The position numbers and the translations under genes were made by a program. 13,550 bases of DNA. Origin: an uncultured Gammaproteobacteria bacterium. GTDB lineage: Bacteria > Pseudomonadota > Gammaproteobacteria > Arenicellales > UBA868. Positions within the stretch are counted from its first letter, which is position 1; every line of letters begins with the position of its first letter. Below the pieces are notes generated by a model that did not search any database, had not been told where the DNA came from, and saw only the letters and a program-made list of their open reading frames with translations. The stretch is taken from assembly GCA_913051905.1 (NCBI GenBank), contig CAJXBY010000060.1, forward strand, positions 1-13,550, in the 5' to 3' direction. Below are positions 13,471 to 13,550 of the stretch, one piece after another.

Positions 13471-13550
13471 ATGGAATGGTATCTGGCACTGGTCCTGCTG
13501 CTCGGCACTGTCTGCGTTGCGATGTTCCTTGGCCTGCCTGTAGCTTTTGC
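13471..13550 (+). CDS. dctM: TRAP transporter large permease subunit, DctM family (3' partial)
   Basis: Only the first 26 codons lie in the window: MEWYLALVLLLGTVC, then VAMFLGLPVAF. This is the typical hydrophobic first span of DctM, the transport subunit that works with DctQ using a sodium gradient. It starts three bases after the dctQ stop. Assignment rests on this short stretch plus position in a dctPQM operon. Confidence 0.85.
   Translation, partial: MEWYLALVLLLGTVCVAMFLGLPVAF

Overview
The window is protein-dense bacterial DNA, best read as a member of the Pseudomonadota and most likely a gammaproteobacterium. This rests on recalled family distribution, not on a search. The supporting features are a SoxA/SoxG-type tetrahydrofolate-dependent oxidase pair, a TRAP transporter, and a double-cNMP-binding plus rhodanese protein whose three-domain layout I associate with marine Gammaproteobacteria. 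Base composition is about 60% GC in the metabolic genes I sampled and about 45% in a central membrane-protein block.

Left part, + strand (1-4268): the 3' end of a sarcosine oxidase alpha subunit gene (its start lies outside the window) overlaps the gamma subunit gene. After an 80-base gap comes a G/U-mismatch (TDG/Mug-type) uracil-DNA glycosylase with an extra N-terminal domain. The alpha and gamma proteins would demethylate sarcosine, or a related secondary N-methylamine such as N-methylglutamate, and pass the one-carbon unit to tetrahydrofolate.

Centre, - strand (11587 down to 4270): an ATZ/TRZ-type amidohydrolase, then the cNMP-binding/rhodanese protein, a 219-base gap, two polytopic GT-C-like membrane proteins, and a crotonase-fold protein. 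The last three are tightly coupled (4-base and 1-base overlaps). The crotonase converges on the glycosylase gene with one base between the stop codons.

Right part, + strand (11840-13550): a TRAP transporter operon, with solute-binding protein DctP, small permease DctQ and the first codons of large permease DctM. It is divergent from the amidohydrolase across a 252-base region. That region carries two near-identical 11-base palindromic motifs, one near each gene. The simplest reading is an uptake-and-deamination unit in which the TRAP transporter imports the amidohydrolase substrate or a related compound.

I found no RNA genes, CRISPR arrays, insertion sequences or attachment sites. I see no clear wholly new system. 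The most unfamiliar parts are the two GT-C-like proteins coupled to a crotonase that lacks both usual catalytic glutamates, and the N-terminal domain on the glycosylase.
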